Source: Bacteroidota bacterium (GTDB lineage Bacteria > Bacteroidota > Bacteroidia > Flavobacteriales_E > Vicingaceae). Taken from it: a stretch of DNA of 64,000 bases. Positions 60,029 through 64,000 of this stretch are shown here, in pieces. Position numbers and translations under genes: made by a program. The first letter of the stretch is position 1. Each line of letters opens with the position of its first letter. The notes under the pieces are model-generated. The model was not told where the DNA came from. It saw nothing but the letters and a program-made list of their open reading frames with translations, and ran no database searches. The stretch covers positions 124,001 through 188,000 of the forward strand of contig JABFGJ010000006.1 of the NCBI GenBank assembly GCA_013112545.1, in the 5' to 3' direction.

Positions 60029-61846
60029 TTATTTGTTTTTTAGCTGCAAGCTATAATCTTTATAATGCACTAAAAAAACACTGTGGTTTTCATAACCACT
60101 TTCTATACCCGTTTTAAAGAATTCAAATTTTCGACTCAGCAATTGATCTTGTATTCCCAAAAACATCACCTCGAAGTTTAGGCCAAAATCATTCAACAAT
60201 TTCAAATAATACATCCCTACATCATAGCCAAGGTAAGAAAACTTTTCAGGTAAAAATTGATACTGCTCGTAGAATTTTTTATCAAATGCTTTTACAGCCG
60301 GCGATCCGTAATCGATAAATTCAGAAACCACTAAATTGATGTTTAAATGGTGCAAGTATTCTACTTCTATGTTGTCGAAATTTTGCCAAGATTCTAAACC
60401 GATAATTTTAATTTTATACTCATCGTGAAGCGGGCTCATCATGGTTAAAAACTGAGTGATAAACGCCTGATCATCTGATGGTATGACGATGGTATTTTGC
60501 TTATCTTTTACCAATCTTGACTTAACAGCAAAAAACATGGATGGATTCCACAAGACTTCTTTTGGAAAACTGACCCGAACCGAATCGCCAGTTTGCTCTA
60601 TTGTTTTTATAAAATACTTTTGAATGTTTTCAACGCGCTTGCGCTCTGAAAAATGATCGGGATAAACCAAAAATAAATTATCGTGTTTTAGAGAATCAGC
60701 CATGTATTGACCCAAAAATTTTAACCTCACAGGCTCACTTGTAGCTACTTTGCTGACATAATTGTTACCCAACAATATTTTATTGCTTTGTTTAACTGGA
60801 GATACAATATTGATTTTGTGTTTTTTCGCAAAATCCGCCACCAGCATAAATTCATCTAAATAAAGCGGACCTATGATTAAATCCAATTCATTCAATCGGC
60901 CTGATGCCAAAAGTTTTTTAACATGTTCAAGGTCGTTTTTAGTATCTATAACTTCTAACTTTAGGTTTAATCCCATTTTTAACAGGGAATCCACTGCGAT
61001 TTTAAACCCTTGATAAAATTCTATTCCATACTTCGATTTATTAAACAAATCTTTAAAAATAGCTTCAGACTCTTTATAACTTGTGTCTTGAACAGAATTT
61101 AATAAATCTAAATACAAGGGCATTAACAAAGCAACTTTGTAGCGCTCTTTCACTGCAGTGCTATCAAATTCCACTTTTACTACACTTGTATCTTCATAAG
61201 TTTTTATAATCGGAATGTTTATCAACTGCCCTACTTTTAAGCCTTCTATTAAGCCATTATTGACTTCTAAAATTGAATCTACCGTTACATTATAAAATTT
61301 CGATAAACTGTATAGAGTTTCTTTGGCAAGCACTAAATGGGTTACATAAGGGTTGGTACTTGCAGGAACAATGTATTTCGCGTTTTCTGGTTTGCTTTTA
61401 ATTTTTGCAACCGGAATTTTTATCTTCATTCCCTTTTTTAATCCTTCTTCAATTTCAGGGTTTACTGCTATGATTTCATTTATTTCTACATTGTATTCTT
61501 TGGCTATAGAGTATAAGGTATTCTTTCTTTGAACTTCATGAATCAAAAAATTACCGTCAATTTCCAAACCTTCGCTTAGGTCTTTACGAATTACTTCTTT
61601 TACTGGAATTAATAAACGATCGCCAATGGTTAGCTCTTGTGAAAGCCTCGGATTTTCTGTTTTTAATACCTCAACTGGCACTGCATATTTTCGACTAATG
61701 GCATACAAGGTATTTCCTGGTTCAACTACATGTATGTAGTATTCCTTACCATTAATTTTATGTACTTCTAATTCATTATTTACTTCCTGAGCGTTTATCG
61801 AAATTGTCAATAAACATGCAATGATTCCAATGATGTATTTCTTCAT
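60029..61846 (-). CDS. LysM and type 1 periplasmic-binding-protein domain protein
   Basis: Signal peptide from ATG 61846 (MKKYIIGIIACLLTISINAQ); the ATG at 61858 would overlap guaA by 10 bp. Three LysM domains (GNTLYAISRKY, KNTLYSIAKEY, KETLYSLSKFY; about residues 30-210) bind peptidoglycan. The C-terminal 350 residues (YKVALLMPLYLDLLNSV onwards) have the type 1 periplasmic-binding fold also found in LpoA-like regulators and ABC substrate-binding proteins. It is 2 bp after guaA. A cell-wall role is likely; the ligand is unknown. This pairing with guaA recurs in Bacteroidota as far as I know. Confidence 0.88.
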   Translation of the reverse strand: MKKYIIGIIACLLTISINAQEVNNELEVHKINGKEYYIHVVEPGNTLYAISRKYAVPVEVLKTENPRLSQELTIGDRLLIPVKEVIRKDLSEGLEIDGNFLIHEVQRKNTLYSIAKEYNVEINEIIAVNPEIEEGLKKGMKIKIPVAKIKSKPENAKYIVPASTNPYVTHLVLAKETLYSLSKFYNVTVDSILEVNNGLIEGLKVGQLINIPIIKTYEDTSVVKVEFDSTAVKERYKVALLMPLYLDLLNSVQDTSYKESEAIFKDLFNKSKYGIEFYQGFKIAVDSLLKMGLNLKLEVIDTKNDLEHVKKLLASGRLNELDLIIGPLYLDEFMLVADFAKKHKINIVSPVKQSNKILLGNNYVSKVATSEPVRLKFLGQYMADSLKHDNLFLVYPDHFSERKRVENIQKYFIKTIEQTGDSVRVSFPKEVLWNPSMFFAVKSRLVKDKQNTIVIPSDDQAFITQFLTMMSPLHDEYKIKIIGLESWQNFDNIEVEYLHHLNINLVVSEFIDYGSPAVKAFDKKFYEQYQFLPEKFSYLGYDVGMYYLKLLNDFGLNFEVMFLGIQDQLLSRKFEFFKTGIESGYENHSVFLVHYKDYSLQLKNK

Positions 61847-61848
61847 AA

Positions 61849-63381
61849 TTATTCCCATTCTATTGTAGCAGGTGGCTTGCTGCTGATGTCATAAACAACA
61901 CGGTTTACTCCTTTTACTTTGTTAATAATTTGATTCGATGTTTTTGCTAAAAACTCATAAGGCAAATGACACCAATCGGCTGTCATTCCATCGGTTGAGC
62001 TAACTGCTCTTAAGGCAACTGCCGATTCGTAGGTGCGTTCATCTCCCATTACTCCTACCGATTTCACTGGCAATAAAATTGCGCCAGCTTGCCAAACATC
62101 ACCGTATAATCCTTCTTTTTTTAATCCGTCTATAAACACAGCGTCCACCTCTTGCAATATCCGTACCTTTTCGGCCGTAATGTCTCCAAGAATACGAATT
62201 CCCAAGCCTGGCCCTGGAAAAGGATGACGACCTAACAATTCTTCATTCAAACCCAATGAACGACCAACTCGCCTGACTTCATCTTTAAATAGTAAGCGCA
62301 AAGGCTCAACCACTTTTAATTTCATAAAATCTGGCAATCCACCAACATTGTGATGCGATTTTATAGTAGCCGAAGGGCCACCAGTGGCCGATACCGATTC
62401 TATCACATCTGGATAAATGGTTCCTTGCGCAAGCCATTTTACATCTTCAACTAAATGGGCTTCATCGTCAAATACTTCTATAAAGGTTTTGCCAATTGCT
62501 TTTCGTTTTTCTTCTGGCTCTGTTATTCCAGCCAAAGCATCATAAAATCGCTGTTTTGCATCTACTCCTTTGATGTTTAAACCCAAATGTTTGTATTGCT
62601 CTAAAACAGATTCAAATTCGTTTTTTCGAAGTAAACCATTGTCAACAAAAATGCAGTACAAATTTTTTCCTATTGCTTGATGCAATAACAAAGAAGCAAC
62701 TGTTGAGTCCACACCTCCACTTAATCCTAACACTACTTTGTCGCTGCCAATTTTATCTTTTAATTCTTGAATAGTTGTTTCTGCAAAAGCAGAAGGAGTC
62801 CAATTCTGCTGACAAGCACAAACATGGACGATAAAGTTTTTCAACAATTCTAAGCCTTCTGTGCTATGATAAACTTCTGGGTGAAATTGAATTCCGAAAG
62901 TGTTTTCCCCTTGTATGTGATACGCTGCAACCTCAACATCTTCAGTACTTGCAATGAGTTCAAAATTATTGGGCACTTCAGAAATGGTATCTCCATGAGA
63001 CATCCAGACTTGTGAGTACAATGTAAGGCCTTTTGTTAATACATTTTTTTGACTCACTGTGCTTAAATTGGCCCTGCCGTATTCTCTAATTTTTGAAGGC
63101 ATAACTGCGCCCCCATAGTGATGCGCCATGTATTGAGCACCATAACAAACGCCTAATAAAGGCAATTTCCCTTTAATGGCTGAAAGATCAAATTGTGGTG
63201 CATTTTGTTCTAGTACAGAATGTGGGCTTCCCGATAAAATAACACCTTTCACTGTTTCGTCAATTTCAGGTGGATTGTTATAAGGATGTATTTCCGAATA
63301 AACATTCAATTCTCTAACTCTACGCCCAATTAATTGCGTGTATTGAGAACCAAAATCAATGATGATAATCTTTTCTTTCAT
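61849..63381 (-). CDS. guaA: GMP synthase (glutamine-hydrolysing)
   Basis: 510 residues converting XMP to GMP. The glutaminase domain has the nucleophile C79 in [11 protein letters not shown] and the HPE triad end ([12 protein letters not shown]). The ATP-pyrophosphatase P-loop reads [15 protein letters not shown], and the dimerisation domain ends in [11 protein letters not shown] full promoter lies directly upstream. Confidence 0.98.
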   Translation of the reverse strand: MKEKIIIIDFGSQYTQLIGRRVRELNVYSEIHPYNNPPEIDETVKGVILSGSPHSVLEQNAPQFDLSAIKGKLPLLGVCYGAQYMAHHYGGAVMPSKIREYGRANLSTVSQKNVLTKGLTLYSQVWMSHGDTISEVPNNFELIASTEDVEVAAYHIQGENTFGIQFHPEVYHSTEGLELLKNFIVHVCACQQNWTPSAFAETTIQELKDKIGSDKVVLGLSGGVDSTVASLLLHQAIGKNLYCIFVDNGLLRKNEFESVLEQYKHLGLNIKGVDAKQRFYDALAGITEPEEKRKAIGKTFIEVFDDEAHLVEDVKWLAQGTIYPDVIESVSATGGPSATIKSHHNVGGLPDFMKLKVVEPLRLLFKDEVRRVGRSLGLNEELLGRHPFPGPGLGIRILGDITAEKVRILQEVDAVFIDGLKKEGLYGDVWQAGAILLPVKSVGVMGDERTYESAVALRAVSSTDGMTADWCHLPYEFLAKTSNQIINKVKGVNRVVYDISSKPPATIEWE

Positions 63382-63385
63382 TTCG

Positions 63386-63415
63386 CAAAGATAAAATTAA
63401 AGTATAGGGAACAAA
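63386..63415 (-). promoter_or_regulatory. Promoter of guaA
   Basis: Perfect -7 box TATCTTTG (forward 63386-63393) ending four bases before the ATG, with a TTTG -33 element (63412-63415) 18 bp further upstream. The spacing fits the Bacteroidota consensus well. The transcript would start at or very near the A of the ATG, so it is probably leaderless. No purine riboswitch is possible in so short a leader. Confidence 0.65.
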
Positions 63416-63494
63416 GGGCTTTGGCTAAGAAATATTAACACTAATTTCTTGGCTTTTTAATTCTGTTTTAATGCGAATTTTAATCAAAAAACTT

Positions 63495-64000
63495 CTATTT
63501 TATTTCTACTTCACAGTTTTCCTCAAAAACCGTGATAAAAAGCGGGTAATTATCTCCTAGTTTGTTGTAATCTGCCGATGCTTGGCTAAGTCGATGTTTG
63601 GTAATGTTAACCGACAAACTCAATTTCTCTTTTTTATTTGCTTGATAAGAAAAAGTAAAAACTCTTTCTTCTTCGGGTTTTAGATTATTGTCTGATAGTT
63701 TCTTGGCCTCGGGATACCACTGCCACTCTTCACCTATCTTTTCTGTTTGTGTCGATAAGATAGAATCCTTATCATTTCTAAGCACAAAAGTGACATTGTA
63801 AAACCGCTCAGGATCGCCAGTCGGAACATTATGGCCAGCAAATTCATTAACTATTTTCATTGTATAGTTGATGCTATCATGCAAGGAATATGATTTTTGA
63901 AGTTTAGAAGGATAAAACCCAAGCCCATGAAGCTGCTTAGATTCAAGATGACTCAGCTTTGGAATTCCCGAGCCTGCAAAGTAATGTAAGCGGCTTGGCC
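63495..64000 (-). CDS. C-terminal part of a possible multihaem cytochrome c-type protein (truncated by window edge)
   Basis: The frame is open to the window edge, so the gene begins beyond 64000; the in-frame TTG at 63884 is not the true start. The visible 168 residues contain no CxxCH motif but show the beta-domain pattern seen at the end of some multihaem cytochromes: NEFAGHNVPTGDPERFYNV, EEWQWYPEAKKLSDNNLKPEEERVFTF. Function is uncertain without the rest of the gene. Confidence 0.5.
   Translation of the reverse strand, partial: PSRLHYFAGSGIPKLSHLESKQLHGLGFYPSKLQKSYSLHDSINYTMKIVNEFAGHNVPTGDPERFYNVTFVLRNDKDSILSTQTEKIGEEWQWYPEAKKLSDNNLKPEEERVFTFSYQANKKEKLSLSVNITKHRLSQASADYNKLGDNYPLFITVFEENCEVEIK

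Overview
The window is AT-rich, densely coded bacterial DNA, almost certainly Bacteroidota and probably Flavobacteriales. The evidence is type IX secretion system (T9SS) C-terminal sorting domains on at least six secreted proteins, TonB-receptor and GLPGLI/DUF4412-like families, weak or absent Shine-Dalgarno sequences, and promoters of the Bacteroidota type (TAnnTTTG -7 box). No rRNA, tRNA, CRISPR array, integrase or transposase was seen.

Region 1 (1-31.6 kb) starts with the end of a YqgE/AlgH-family gene. It is dominated by four giant minus-strand genes (about 1,900, 2,290, 2,160 and 2,450 aa) encoding secreted, acidic proteins. They are built mainly from thrombospondin type-3-like DxDxDG calcium-binding repeats, interrupted by globular modules (SdrD-B-like, CBM/DNRLRE-like, discoidin-like, LamG, PA14 and an ALK/LTK-type glycine-rich domain), and they end in a T9SS type A sorting domain. 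They share a conserved C-terminal stalk and, in three of them, a recurring ERDWRE-marked cassette boundary, so they look like a modular adhesin or surface-fibre family. Between the first and second giants lies a four-gene operon for nitrite respiration: an alginate-export-like porin, a copper nitrite reductase fused to cytochrome c (NirK), a SUMF1-like protein and a SCO1-like copper chaperone. A Crp/Fnr-like site lies upstream of it.

Region 2 (31.7-43.5 kb) is housekeeping. It holds a parE-parC-rhomboid-aminotransferase operon, a YfiR-like secreted protein, a sterol-desaturase-family hydroxylase, a MaoC-like protein, a thioredoxin-like protein, an RRM RNA-binding protein and an ffh-folD pair.

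Region 3 (43.5-45.6 kb) is a small island. Copies of a 119-bp repeat flank a short intact T9SS protein gene and a broken, 5'-truncated T9SS gene.

Region 4 (45.6-64 kb) carries argS-arginase, a DUF4412-like lipoprotein and a GluR0-type ligand-gated potassium channel. It continues with a small membrane protein next to a TonB-dependent receptor, a ClC chloride channel/transporter and ftsK-lolA. It ends with a secreted protein, a decayed NmrA-like oxidoreductase gene, guaA with a LysM/periplasmic-binding protein, and the C-terminal end of a possible multihaem cytochrome running off the window.
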